Source: Phycisphaerales bacterium
Lineage (GTDB): Bacteria > Planctomycetota > Phycisphaerae > UBA1845 > Fen-1342
Direction of reading: 5' to 3'
Length of the DNA: 64,000 nucleotides
NCBI GenBank assembly: GCA_016716475.1
Contig: JADJWG010000004.1
Coordinates: 248,001 to 312,000 of the forward strand
Shown: in pieces, positions 52,680 to 61,074 of the stretch
How positions within the stretch are numbered: position 1 is the first letter of the stretch
How the letters are laid out: the number at the start of each line of letters is the position of its first letter
The notes under the pieces: model-generated
The model's input: only the letters and a program-made list of their open reading frames with translations
Databases searched by the model: none
Told to the model about the DNA's origin: nothing
Made by a program: the position numbers and the translations under genes

Positions 52680-54028
52680 GCACCGCGCTGGACGACGTGG
52701 CCCGACGAGCGAGCCAGTGGCTGCGGGGGGATGGGCCGCTGCATGAGATCGTCATTTCATCGCGCGTGCGGCTGGCGCGGAACCTGCGTGGTTTTCCGTT
52801 TCTGCCACGCGCGGCGACGGAGACGAAACGCGAGATCGCGGACACCGTGGCGGCGGCGGTGCGACGGGCGCCGCTGCTGAAAGACCTGATCCAGATCGAC
52901 GTGGAGCGACTCGATGAGCTGGACCGCACGCTCCTGGTCGAGCGGCACCTGATCAGCCGGCAACATGCCGAGGGAAGTGGTGCCCGGCAGGTTGCGTTTC
53001 AGCCGGACGAGGCGGCTTCGATCATGGTGAATGAGGAGGACCACCTGCGACTCCAGGTGATGCGGAGCGGGCTGCAGATCGAAGCGGCCTGGGAACAGAT
53101 CAACGCGGTCGATGATGCGCTCGAAGAGCACCTGGAGTACGAGTTCCACGCACAGTACGGCTACCTGACCGCCTGCCCGACGAACGTGGGAACGGGTATC
53201 CGCGTCTCCGTGATGCTGCACCTGCCGGCGCTGCGGCTGACGAACGAACTGGAGAAGGTGGGGCAGGCGGCCCGCGATCTCAAGCTGGCGGTGCGCGGTG
53301 TGCATGGCGAAGGAACCGAGGCGCTGGGCGACTTCTTCCAGATCTCAAACCAGACGACGCTCGGGCGGACCGAGCTGGACATCATCGAGGACTTCAGCCG
53401 GGTCGTGATTCCCAAGATCGTCGAGTACGAAAAGGCGGCCCGGGAGGTGCTGCTACGGAACCGGCTGCAAGCGCTGGACGACAAGGTCTGGCGGGCGCTG
53501 GGGTTGCTGCGCAGTGCCCGGTTGATCAGTTCGAGCGAGGCGATGCAGTATCTGTCGCATGTGCGGATGGGGCTGCACATCGGCCGGCTCACGGCGATCG
53601 AACTGCAGACGCTCAATGAGCTGTTTCTGCAGATCCAGCCGGCACACCTGCAGAAGCTGTACGGTGAGCGGCTGACCGGGGAGCAGCGCAGCATCGAGCG
53701 GGCCGCGTTCATCCGCACCCGCCTGAGCCGCGAACTGAGGGTGGGTGGGGGGGCCCGGAGGCCGCGCGCCAGGCGCCCCGGCGCACTGGAGCTGGCCAGG
53801 TGCTCAGCGTCCGGTGGAGAAGAACTCCCGGATACTGTCGTAGATGTCGTCCTTGGTGTTGACCCGGCTGGTCACGAGGTTCTCGGCTTCGGCGAGGTGT
53901 TCGCGCAGGACGTTGATGAAGTGCCCGCTGCCGTACGCACTGGCGACCTGGCAATAGCCGAACTGGTTGGCCTGCGGGAGCAAATGCTCGCGCAGGATCT
54001 GGCAGCACTCACGGGAGTCGGCCTCTGA
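52676..54028 (+). CDS. mcsB: Protein-arginine kinase McsB, with anomalous C-terminal read-through
   Basis: Residues 1-350 match McsB: EIVISSRVRLARNLRGFPF, MVNEEDHLRLQVM, the active-site LTACPTNVGTGIRVSVMLHLP segment (broken for length; catalytic Cys) and ERAAFIRTRLSREL at the end of the family. McsB phosphorylates arginine residues and can mark proteins for Clp proteolysis. McsB proteins end at about 355-365 residues, but this frame runs on to 450. The last 95 residues are antisense to the DUF444 gene and have no family likeness. A TGA (53738-53740) just after the expected end is one frame away, next to a G-rich tract, so a frameshift or a sequence error is likely. I expect the true end near 53740. 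Confidence 0.85.
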   Translation: MSTALDDVARRASQWLRGDGPLHEIVISSRVRLARNLRGFPFLPRAATETKREIADTVAAAVRRAPLLKDLIQIDVERLDELDRTLLVERHLISRQHAEGSGARQVAFQPDEAASIMVNEEDHLRLQVMRSGLQIEAAWEQINAVDDALEEHLEYEFHAQYGYLTACPTNVGTGIRVSVMLHLPALRLTNELEKVGQAARDLKLAVRGVHGEGTEALGDFFQISNQTTLGRTELDIIEDFSRVVIPKIVEYEKAAREVLLRNRLQALDDKVWRALGLLRSARLISSSEAMQYLSHVRMGLHIGRLTAIELQTLNELFLQIQPAHLQKLYGERLTGEQRSIERAAFIRTRLSRELRVGGGARRPRARRPGALELARCSASGGEELPDTVVDVVLGVDPAGHEVLGFGEVFAQDVDEVPAAVRTGDLAIAELVGLREQMLAQDLAALTGVGL

Positions 54029-54904
54029 GGAGTTGTCACCGTCGGAGAAGTGAAAGAGGTAGATGTTCCACTCGTCGGGGGCATAGTGCTTGTCGAGCAG
54101 CGCGCGGCAGGTCTTGAAGGCGCTGCTGATCTTCGTACCGCCGTCCTCGCGAAGATGGAAGAACGTTTCGCGATCCACTTCGGACGCCTGCACGTCGTGT
54201 ACGATGTAGCGACTCTCGATGCCTTCATAATTCCGGCGGAGCCAGGCGTCGATCCAGAAGGCCTCGAGGCGGACCAGCTCCTTCTGTTCGTGGCCCATGG
54301 AGCCGGAGACATCCATCATGTAGACAATCACGGCGTTGGACTGCGGCTTCTTGACGGGCTTCCAACTCCGGTAGAGCTTGTCGGTACGCTCGAAGACGAT
54401 CCGCGGATTGTTCGGGTCGTAGGCCCCCGACATGATCATGCGGCGCAGGGCACGGCGGAAAGTGCGCTTGAAATGGCGTAGACTCTCCGGACCGGTCTGG
54501 CGGATGCTGCTGTAGCGATCCTTGACGCTGGTGATGTTGTGGCGCCCCTTCGGCTCGATGCGCGGGAGCTGCAACTCCTCGCCGAGGATGTCTGCCAGTT
54601 CCTCCAGCGAGACCTCCACTTCGAGGATATGCTTGCCGGGATCGGTTCCGCCGGGACCCACTCCGGCTTCATCGCCATCGACCGCCTGGCCGGCCTCGCC
54701 TTCCCCCTGACCGACGCCGTTGTTGTTGTTATCACCGTAACGGAAGTGCGGCAGCTCGATCCCCGGCACGGGGATACTGACGATGTGCTTGCCCTCTTTC
54801 CCGAGCAGCTCCCCGCGCGTCAGAAACTTGCGCAAGTCCTTACGGATACGCCCCTTGACGATCTGGCGGAAACGTTGGTGATCCTTCTCGATCTTCAGGG
54901 TCAT
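53804..54904 (-). CDS. DUF444 / YhbH-YeaH family VWA protein
   Basis: The 366-residue protein has an N-terminal basic part, a low-complexity stretch (GDNNNNGVGQGEGEAGQ), then a C-terminal von Willebrand A-like domain with DVSGSMG as metal-binding loop, and ends in EFFSTGR. It matches YhbH (Bacillus) and YeaH (E. coli), which act with the PrkA/YeaG kinase and the SpoVR-type YcgB in stress and spore-related responses. Neither partner gene is here. Its 3' end is overlapped by the extended McsB frame. Role inferred from family only. Confidence 0.85.
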   Translation of the reverse strand: MTLKIEKDHQRFRQIVKGRIRKDLRKFLTRGELLGKEGKHIVSIPVPGIELPHFRYGDNNNNGVGQGEGEAGQAVDGDEAGVGPGGTDPGKHILEVEVSLEELADILGEELQLPRIEPKGRHNITSVKDRYSSIRQTGPESLRHFKRTFRRALRRMIMSGAYDPNNPRIVFERTDKLYRSWKPVKKPQSNAVIVYMMDVSGSMGHEQKELVRLEAFWIDAWLRRNYEGIESRYIVHDVQASEVDRETFFHLREDGGTKISSAFKTCRALLDKHYAPDEWNIYLFHFSDGDNSSEADSRECCQILREHLLPQANQFGYCQVASAYGSGHFINVLREHLAEAENLVTSRVNTKDDIYDSIREFFSTGR

Positions 54905-55037
54905 GGGTTTCGCTGTCCGCCGTGCCCGCGGTTTACACGGGCCGTTACCACGACTTTATCGGGACACGCCTCAAAGGACTGTAGCGCGCTGCGTGTAGGA
55001 TCATACTCGCCGCCCGGCTGACACTGCCAGCGTGCCG

Positions 55038-56822
55038 CTAACCCCCCGGCCGCAGCGGCCACACGAATAGCAGGAGTGGCACAGCAACCAACAGGATCAC
55101 GACCTGGAGCGGCAGCCCAAGCCGCCAATAGTCGCCGAAGCGGTAGCCGCCGGGGCTCAACACGAGCGTATTCGACTGGTGACCGATAGGCGTCAGGAAC
55201 GCGCACGAGGCGCCGATGGCCAGTGCCATCAGGAACGGGTCCGGAGAACATTCCAGGGCACTGGCGATGCGCAGCGCGATCGGGGCCAGCAGGACGACCG
55301 CAGCGGCGTTGTTGAGGATGTCGGAGAGGAACATCGCGATCAACAGCACGGCGACGACCATGGCCGACGGCGGCAGGAGTGCACCGAGGTACAGCAGGCC
55401 ATCGGCGGCGAGCGCGGCCGCCCCCGTGGTCTCCAGCGCAACCCCGACGGGGATCATCGCACCAAGGAGGACGATGACCGACCAGTCGATGCTGTCGTAT
55501 ACGCCGCGCACGGGCACGAGGCCGATCCAGGTACAGGCGAGGGCCGCACCGACAAAGGCGAGTTCCGGACGAACCTGACCGGTGCTGGTCAGGATGACCG
55601 CCAGACCGAAGATGAGCACGGCCTGAAGGATGCGGCGCGGTTGGCCGACACGCAGAGAGCGTTCGGCGAGCGGGAGGCAACCGAGTTCGCCGATGGTGTC
55701 GGGCAGCGTGTCAGTGGGACCCTGGAGCAGCAGGATGTCACCGGGCCGGAAACGGATGTCGGCGAGGCGCGCCTTGAGGCGCGCATTCTGACGGGCGACC
55801 GCGAGGACGTTGACGCCGAAACGCCAGCGCAGGTTGGCGGTGCGTGGGGAACGGTTCACGAGGTAGCCGTCGGCGAGGACGATGACTTCCGTCGCAGTGG
55901 TGTCCTCCGATTTCAGCGGATCACTGGTGCGTTGCTCGCCGGCAACGAGCTCGAGCTGCGCAGAAGTGACGAAGCGGTCGATGTCCTCGGGGGCGCCCTC
56001 GACAATCAGGCGCTCGCCGGCGCTGAGGGTTTCGAGGCCCATGGGCAAGTCGATGCGCCGCTTACCGCGGACAAGCCCCGTGACCAGGATCTGGGTCTCA
56101 GACGCGCGGACGATGTCGCGGATACGGCGGCCGATGCTGCGGGATTCGTCGGAGACACGGAGTTCGGTGAAGTAGCGGCCGATTTCAAAAAGGTCCTCGG
56201 CGGATTTGGGGCTGGTGCGCTTCGGGACAAGTCGCCAGCCAAGCAGGGCGATAAAGAGTACTCCCGTGAGCGCCACGGCACCGCCGACAACAGCGAAGTC
56301 AAACATGCGGTAGGAAGCACCGGTGGCCTGCAGTCGAAAGTTGGATACGAGCAGGTTCGGCGGGGTGCCGATCAAAGTGGTCATACCGCCGAGCAGCGAG
56401 CCGAAAGCCAGGGGCATCAGAAAGAGCGAAGCCGAGACGCCGCGGCTACGGGCCATGCGAATCGCCACGGGCATGAGCAGTGAGAGTGCGCCAACGTTGT
56501 TAATGAACCCGGAAAGGAGGGTGACGAGACCCGTCAGCGCCAACAGTTGCACGGTGATGCCCCCGTGGATGCGCTGTGCCCAGCGACTGAATAGATCGAC
56601 AACGCCGGCGTTGGTGAGGGCTCGGCTGAGCACGAGAACGGCCGCGACCGTGACGACCGCTGGCTGGGTGAAGCCGGTGAACGCCTCGCGTGGCGGCACA
56701 ATTCCGAGCAGCGCAAGGATCAGGAGTGCGAGCAAAGCTACGAGGTCGTAACGCCAGCGACCCCAGAGGAAGAGCGCGAGAGTCAGTGTGAGGACGGCGA
56801 AGACGACAACTTGCTGCCACAT
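55038..56822 (-). CDS. SLC13/DASS-type transporter with two RCK-C domains
   Basis: The 594-residue membrane protein has about eleven transmembrane helices in two halves, with GFINNVGALSLLMPVAI and FLSDILNNAAAVVLLAP giving the paired sodium-site NN motifs of DASS transporters. Between them (about 210-385) lie two TrkA-C (RCK_C) regulatory domains (SAGERLIVEGAPEDID, RFRPGDILLLQGPTDTL). Such proteins carry sulfate, dicarboxylates or phosphate; the C-terminal HQSNTLVLSPGGY is typical of the putative sulfate/thiosulfate-type SLC13 relatives. The substrate is not determined. Confidence 0.87.
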   Translation of the reverse strand: MWQQVVVFAVLTLTLALFLWGRWRYDLVALLALLILALLGIVPPREAFTGFTQPAVVTVAAVLVLSRALTNAGVVDLFSRWAQRIHGGITVQLLALTGLVTLLSGFINNVGALSLLMPVAIRMARSRGVSASLFLMPLAFGSLLGGMTTLIGTPPNLLVSNFRLQATGASYRMFDFAVVGGAVALTGVLFIALLGWRLVPKRTSPKSAEDLFEIGRYFTELRVSDESRSIGRRIRDIVRASETQILVTGLVRGKRRIDLPMGLETLSAGERLIVEGAPEDIDRFVTSAQLELVAGEQRTSDPLKSEDTTATEVIVLADGYLVNRSPRTANLRWRFGVNVLAVARQNARLKARLADIRFRPGDILLLQGPTDTLPDTIGELGCLPLAERSLRVGQPRRILQAVLIFGLAVILTSTGQVRPELAFVGAALACTWIGLVPVRGVYDSIDWSVIVLLGAMIPVGVALETTGAAALAADGLLYLGALLPPSAMVVAVLLIAMFLSDILNNAAAVVLLAPIALRIASALECSPDPFLMALAIGASCAFLTPIGHQSNTLVLSPGGYRFGDYWRLGLPLQVVILLVAVPLLLFVWPLRPGG

Positions 56823-56939
56823 CGCGAGGAACCGTATAGTGCCTTGGAAGCGGAGGGTGCGGCCGCAGTGTAGCGAATGGCCGGTACGACGGGAACGACT
56901 GGCCGCACTACCGTATCAGCGTGGAGGACACGTAGCCGC

Positions 56940-57377
56940 ATGTCGAAGCGCAAGGTCTTGATGTCGCCGTACGCGCGGTTTCCGAAAGAGAAGCTGGAAC
57001 TGCGCGACTACCTGGCGATCGACCGGACGGTCCTGTCCATCGATCGGACCATGCTGGCCTACCTGCATGCGGCGCTGGCATTGGTGGCGCTGGGGGCGTC
57101 GGCCATCAAAGTGTTCGACTCGCGTGTGCTGCAGGGTTTCGGTTGGGGATTCCTAGTAGCGGGTGTTCTGACGCTCGTGTTTGGAATTGCACGCGTGCGC
57201 GAAATGCGCGGGCGAATCCGCGAGGCGGTGGGCGGGAAAGAACTGCCGTCGCCGCCGGAACCGCAGCAGGAAACAAGACCCGCGCAGGAGAAGAAGCCAC
57301 CCGCCGAACCCCCACCCCTCTCAAAGCCCGCTCCGCAGGTATCGCCTTCCGCACCGGATCAGGCGCGGACCCCGTGA
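56940..57377 (+). CDS. DUF202-domain membrane protein
   Basis: From ATG 56940 the protein has 145 residues. The LAIDRTVLSIDRTMLAYLHAALALVALGASAI segment (broken for length) is the DUF202 signature, which covers two membrane helices (about 40-60 and 70-90). The C-terminal 50 residues are Pro/Lys/Glu-rich and probably disordered. DUF202 proteins are small membrane proteins of unknown role. Start at 56940 removes an upstream Thr/Arg-rich piece; no strong binding site is seen. Confidence 0.75.
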   Translation: MSKRKVLMSPYARFPKEKLELRDYLAIDRTVLSIDRTMLAYLHAALALVALGASAIKVFDSRVLQGFGWGFLVAGVLTLVFGIARVREMRGRIREAVGGKELPSPPEPQQETRPAQEKKPPAEPPPLSKPAPQVSPSAPDQARTP

Positions 57378-57561
57378 ATACGACCAAGGCGCTGGCGGCG
57401 CGGACGGGCTGGACATTCCGACCGGCCGATACGTTGAAGGTGTGATTCCAGGTGTTGCAAACAGAAGCATCCGCCCACTCCCAATCGCGGGGCGGGCGGA
57501 TGCTGCGGATAGCATGGACCTCCGGCACTGGCTTGCCGCAGGCGCGATACGAAGAAGTTCA

Positions 57562-58242
57562 TCAGGCCGAGGTGACCCGACGCCACATGCTGACACCGAG
57601 CAATCCGATTCCACCGAGCAGCACCGCCGCCGGCGCCGGGATGACCGGTACCGAATTGCTGGTCGTTGTCCCGTAGCTCATGTAGGCGTCACTCTGGCCG
57701 TCCGTGCCGATGCTGATCGCGTGCAGGCCGAAGCGGAGCGTGTTCGCCTGAATCGCGTCGACCACGTCGCTCAGGACGTTGCTGCCGGTGAGACTGAACG
57801 TCAGCACGACCGCTTCCCCGGTTTCGTTGATGCCGCGGTGCGGAGCAGGGCTGTTCGCGCTCGCGTGAAAATCCGATGCAAAGTTCGGCGTTACATTGCT
57901 ACCGCTTGGGAGGTTGGTGGGACTCCCGTTCGCCGCGAACGCCAAAGTGCTCGCGGAGACCGCCGCCTGAACGCTGCTGACGCTTGTCATGCTGCTGAGC
58001 ACGCCGGCCGCATCGTCGACATAGATCTGCGCCACCGTCGAAGCGATCCCGACACTGTTGGTGAACGCAAATGTCGCCAGGCCAGCGCCGGGCGAAGCCA
58101 CCGACACGTTGAGTTGCGCGGCGATGTCCTGCGACGAGTTGTTGCTGATCCGGAAGAACCCGAAGTCATAGGCAGCCCAGGCCGGACTGGACAGCCCGAC
58201 CGTGACGACAACGAGAGCGAGCACTGCCTGAAATCTCTTCAC
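57562..58242 (-). CDS. Secreted PEP-CTERM-like protein, paralogue of 47263-47889
   Basis: The 226-residue product has a signal peptide (cleaved near WAA-YD, about residue 24), a domain shared with the first PEP-CTERM-like protein (GFFRISNNS, FTNSVGIAS, IYVDDAAGVL, LRFGLHAISIGT, SDAYMS) and the tail VIPAPAA, GGIGLLG, WRRVTSA. The GTG start at 58242 follows a GGAAGGGAAAGG stretch that can serve as binding site. Like its relative it should be exported and processed by an exosortase-type enzyme encoded elsewhere. It is monocistronic. The sequence between the two paralogues is unrelated housekeeping. Confidence 0.78.
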   Translation of the reverse strand: MKRFQAVLALVVVTVGLSSPAWAAYDFGFFRISNNSSQDIAAQLNVSVASPGAGLATFAFTNSVGIASTVAQIYVDDAAGVLSSMTSVSSVQAAVSASTLAFAANGSPTNLPSGSNVTPNFASDFHASANSPAPHRGINETGEAVVLTFSLTGSNVLSDVVDAIQANTLRFGLHAISIGTDGQSDAYMSYGTTTSNSVPVIPAPAAVLLGGIGLLGVSMWRRVTSA

Positions 58243-58576
58243 GAATGCACCTTTCCCTTCCTGAATATAATCTTCAAAAGTTGATTGCTTCTTTCAAGCC
58301 CGAAACCACACCATATTCAGTCTATATCGGGTTCGTGTGATTTGCAAGTATGAAAAAAGCCCCGGCGCCCGCGTGTGTTCACGTCAGCATAATCCTACCC
58401 AATCCGCACTTCAGCGCGATTATGGCTGTAACTGGCTATCTACCCTTAGTCTCGCCTGCGTACGATGGCACGATAAACACCACAATTGCAGTAAATGCAG
58501 TCATTCTACAACTTGAATATATGGGGACCTAGGGTGCCGCGCGGGCGGCTGTCTCGTGTGCTCCCCCGGGAAACAG
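58243..58576. other. Intergenic stretch, AT-richer, probably carrying the promoter of the PEP-CTERM-like gene
   Basis: It has runs of low GC content compared with the rest of the window. TATATT-like sequences occur near 58262 and 58322 on the minus strand, but no pair with a good -35 at standard spacing is clear. A small open frame (58350-58532) shows no recognisable features. No gene is called. Confidence 0.5.
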
Positions 58577-60331
58577 CTACCGCTGCTTCTCCACCTTGGC
58601 CCAGGAATCCTTCAGCGTCACCGTGCGATTGAACACCAAACCGCCCGGCCGCGCGTCCGGATCGACGCAGAAGTATCCGTGCCGCTCGAATTGCAAGCGG
58701 TCACCGGGGCGCGCGCCGCCCAAGCTCTGTTCCACCCACACGGGTTTGAGGATCTCCAGCGAAGCCGGGTTGAGGTTGCTCTTCCAGTCCTGCCCCTCCC
58801 CATCCACATCGTTCGGGTCCGCCTTGGTGAAGAGGTTGTCGTAGAGTCGCACCTCGGCCGGCAGTGCGTGCGCCGCCGAGACCCAGTGCAGGGTACTTTT
58901 CACCTTGCGCCCGTCGGGGGCATCGCCGCCGCGGGTTGCCGGGTCATACTCACAGTGCACTTCGACCACCTCTCCGTGCTCGTTCTTGATGCAGCCCGTA
59001 CAGCGGATCAGGTACGCATACCGCAGTCGCACCTCGTTGCCCGGGTACAAGCGCCAGTATTTCGGGGGTGGTTCTTCGCGAAAATCGTCCTGCTCGATGT
59101 ACAGCACCCGTGCAAACGGCACCGCCCGCGTCCCTGCCGCCGGATCTTCCGGGTTGTTCACCGCGGTCATCTCCTCGAACTGATCCTCCGGGTAGTTCGT
59201 GATGACCACCTTCAGGGGCCGCAGCACGGCCATGGCCCGCGGGGCCGACTTGTTCAGGTGCTCGCGCACGCAGTGCTCGAGCAGCGCGAGATCGACGATG
59301 CTCTCGGTTTTCGACACCCCGATTCGCCGGCAGAAGTTCCAGATTGCTTCCGCCGTGTACCCCCGCCGGCGCAGCCCTGACAGCGTCGGCATGCGCGGAT
59401 CGTCCCAGCCCCGCACGTCACCGGCCTTCACCAGCTCGAGCAGCCGCCGTTTGCTCATCACCGTGTAAGTGAGATTCAACCGCGCAAACTCGATCTGCTG
59501 CGGGTGATACAGGGCCAGCTGGTCCAGGAACCAGTCGTACAAGGGCCGGTGATTCTCGAATTCCAGCGTGCAGATCGAGTGTGTGATGCCTTCGATCGAG
59601 TCCTCGAACCCGTGCGCCCAGTCGTACATCGGGTAGATGCACCAGGCATCTCCCTGGCGGTGATGGTGCGCATGCATGATCCGGTACAGAACCGGGTCGC
59701 GCATGTTCAGGTTCGGGTGCGCCATGTTGATCTTCGCCCGCAGTGTCCGTGTGCCGTCCGGAAACTCGCCCGCCCGCATGCGGCGGAACAGGTCGAGATT
59801 CTCCGCCGCCGACCGGGTCCGGTGCGGACTGTCCTGTCCCGGTGACGTGAGTGTGCCGCGCCGCCGGCTGACTTCCTCAGGTCCGAGGTCGCACACATAG
59901 GCCTTGCCGGCGCGGATCAGGTCCTCCGCCCACGCGTACATCTGCTCGAAGTAGTCCGACGCGTACAGGACACCTGCGTGCGGATCATCCGCGTGCTGCC
60001 CGGCCCACCGCGCACCCAGCCAGCGCACGTCGGCGATGATCGAGTCGACGTACTCCTGCTCCTCTTTTTCCGGATTCGTATCGTCGAAGCGCAGGTTGAA
60101 GTGCCCGCCGTAATCCCGCGCTATCCCGTAGTTTAGGCAGATGCTCTTGGCGTGCCCGATGTGGAGGTAGCCGTTCGGTTCGGGTGGAAACCGCGTATGC
60201 ACCCGGCCGCCGAAGCGTCCGGTCCGATTGTGCTCGTCGATGATTTCGCGAATGAAATCACGCGGTGTCGGTTCGGCCGCCGGTCCATCGTGGTCCGGGG
60301 GAGGAGTGCGGTCGTCTGCGGGTTTCGGCAT
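58577..60331 (-). CDS. glnS: Glutaminyl-tRNA synthetase
   Basis: The 584-residue protein has the class I signatures PPEPNGYLHIGHAKS (HIGH) and VMSKRRL (KMSKR), the FDDTNPEKEEQEYVDSI block typical of GlnRS, and a C-terminal anticodon-binding beta-barrel. It charges tRNA-Gln directly with Gln. The start is ATG 60331; in-frame Met 60436 would add an Arg/Asn-rich piece that is not part of the family. It has its own divergent promoter region facing the NUDIX gene. Confidence 0.94.
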   Translation of the reverse strand: MPKPADDRTPPPDHDGPAAEPTPRDFIREIIDEHNRTGRFGGRVHTRFPPEPNGYLHIGHAKSICLNYGIARDYGGHFNLRFDDTNPEKEEQEYVDSIIADVRWLGARWAGQHADDPHAGVLYASDYFEQMYAWAEDLIRAGKAYVCDLGPEEVSRRRGTLTSPGQDSPHRTRSAAENLDLFRRMRAGEFPDGTRTLRAKINMAHPNLNMRDPVLYRIMHAHHHRQGDAWCIYPMYDWAHGFEDSIEGITHSICTLEFENHRPLYDWFLDQLALYHPQQIEFARLNLTYTVMSKRRLLELVKAGDVRGWDDPRMPTLSGLRRRGYTAEAIWNFCRRIGVSKTESIVDLALLEHCVREHLNKSAPRAMAVLRPLKVVITNYPEDQFEEMTAVNNPEDPAAGTRAVPFARVLYIEQDDFREEPPPKYWRLYPGNEVRLRYAYLIRCTGCIKNEHGEVVEVHCEYDPATRGGDAPDGRKVKSTLHWVSAAHALPAEVRLYDNLFTKADPNDVDGEGQDWKSNLNPASLEILKPVWVEQSLGGARPGDRLQFERHGYFCVDPDARPGGLVFNRTVTLKDSWAKVEKQR

Positions 60332-60550
60332 GGTTGTTTTCGCGGAGCGGTGCGGATCCTGTGCATTGGGTCTGTGGGTCCGGCGCAACGCCGACCCGGG
60401 TGTTCCATCATATCGTGCGCTCGATGCACGCACCAAGTCGCCCCCGGCACCCCCGGCTTCTATAATCCCGGGTCCGGACGGGGTTCACGCGCCCGCGCGC
60501 GACGCTCCGGCACCGCCGGTCCACCGAACGTCTGATGAGGCCCGCTGCCC

Positions 60551-61072
60551 GTGCCCGATGAAGTCCTGCTCCGCAGCCGAAAATTCTCCGTGGCCCGACG
60601 CTTCGTGACCCGCGGCGAAGCCACGCACCCCTACGACGTGATCCTTCACCCTGGCGCGGTGGTCATCCTGCCGCTGCTCTCGGACGGGCGCATCGTCTTG
60701 ATCCACAACCGCCGCCCGGCCGTCGGACGGGAGTTGCTCGAGCTGCCTGCCGGCACCCTCGACCCTGGCGAAGCCCCGGCGGTCTGCGCCGCCCGCGAGT
60801 TGGCCGAGGAAACCGGCTACCGCGCCGGCCGACTGACACCCCTGCTGGAATTCTACACCACGCCCGGCATGACGGATGAACGAATGCGCGCCTTCGTCGC
60901 CACCGAACTTGTGCCCGGGGACGCTGCCCCGGAGGAGACCGAGGAAATCCGCGTCGTGCCTTCTAGCCGGGCCGAGGTGCTCGCCGGCATCGCGGACGGT
61001 CGTATCGTCGACGCCAAGACCATCGCAACCGTCCTGTTCTTCGAGCGCTTCGGCGCCGTCAGGGGGGGCTGA
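60551..61072 (+). CDS. NUDIX hydrolase (ADP-ribose pyrophosphatase-like)
   Basis: The 173-residue protein has the NUDIX box in the range GTLDPGEAPAVCAARELAEETG (broken for length; key residues G-x5-E-x7-R-E-x-x-E-E). N-terminal VARRFVTRGEATHPYDVILHPGAV and the LLELPAG segment fit the ADP-ribose/NudF group. Start GTG 60551. Its stop is two bases before the site-2 protease start, so the two are likely one operon. Confidence 0.87.
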   Translation: MPDEVLLRSRKFSVARRFVTRGEATHPYDVILHPGAVVILPLLSDGRIVLIHNRRPAVGRELLELPAGTLDPGEAPAVCAARELAEETGYRAGRLTPLLEFYTTPGMTDERMRAFVATELVPGDAAPEETEEIRVVPSSRAEVLAGIADGRIVDAKTIATVLFFERFGAVRGG

Positions 61073-61074
61073 AC

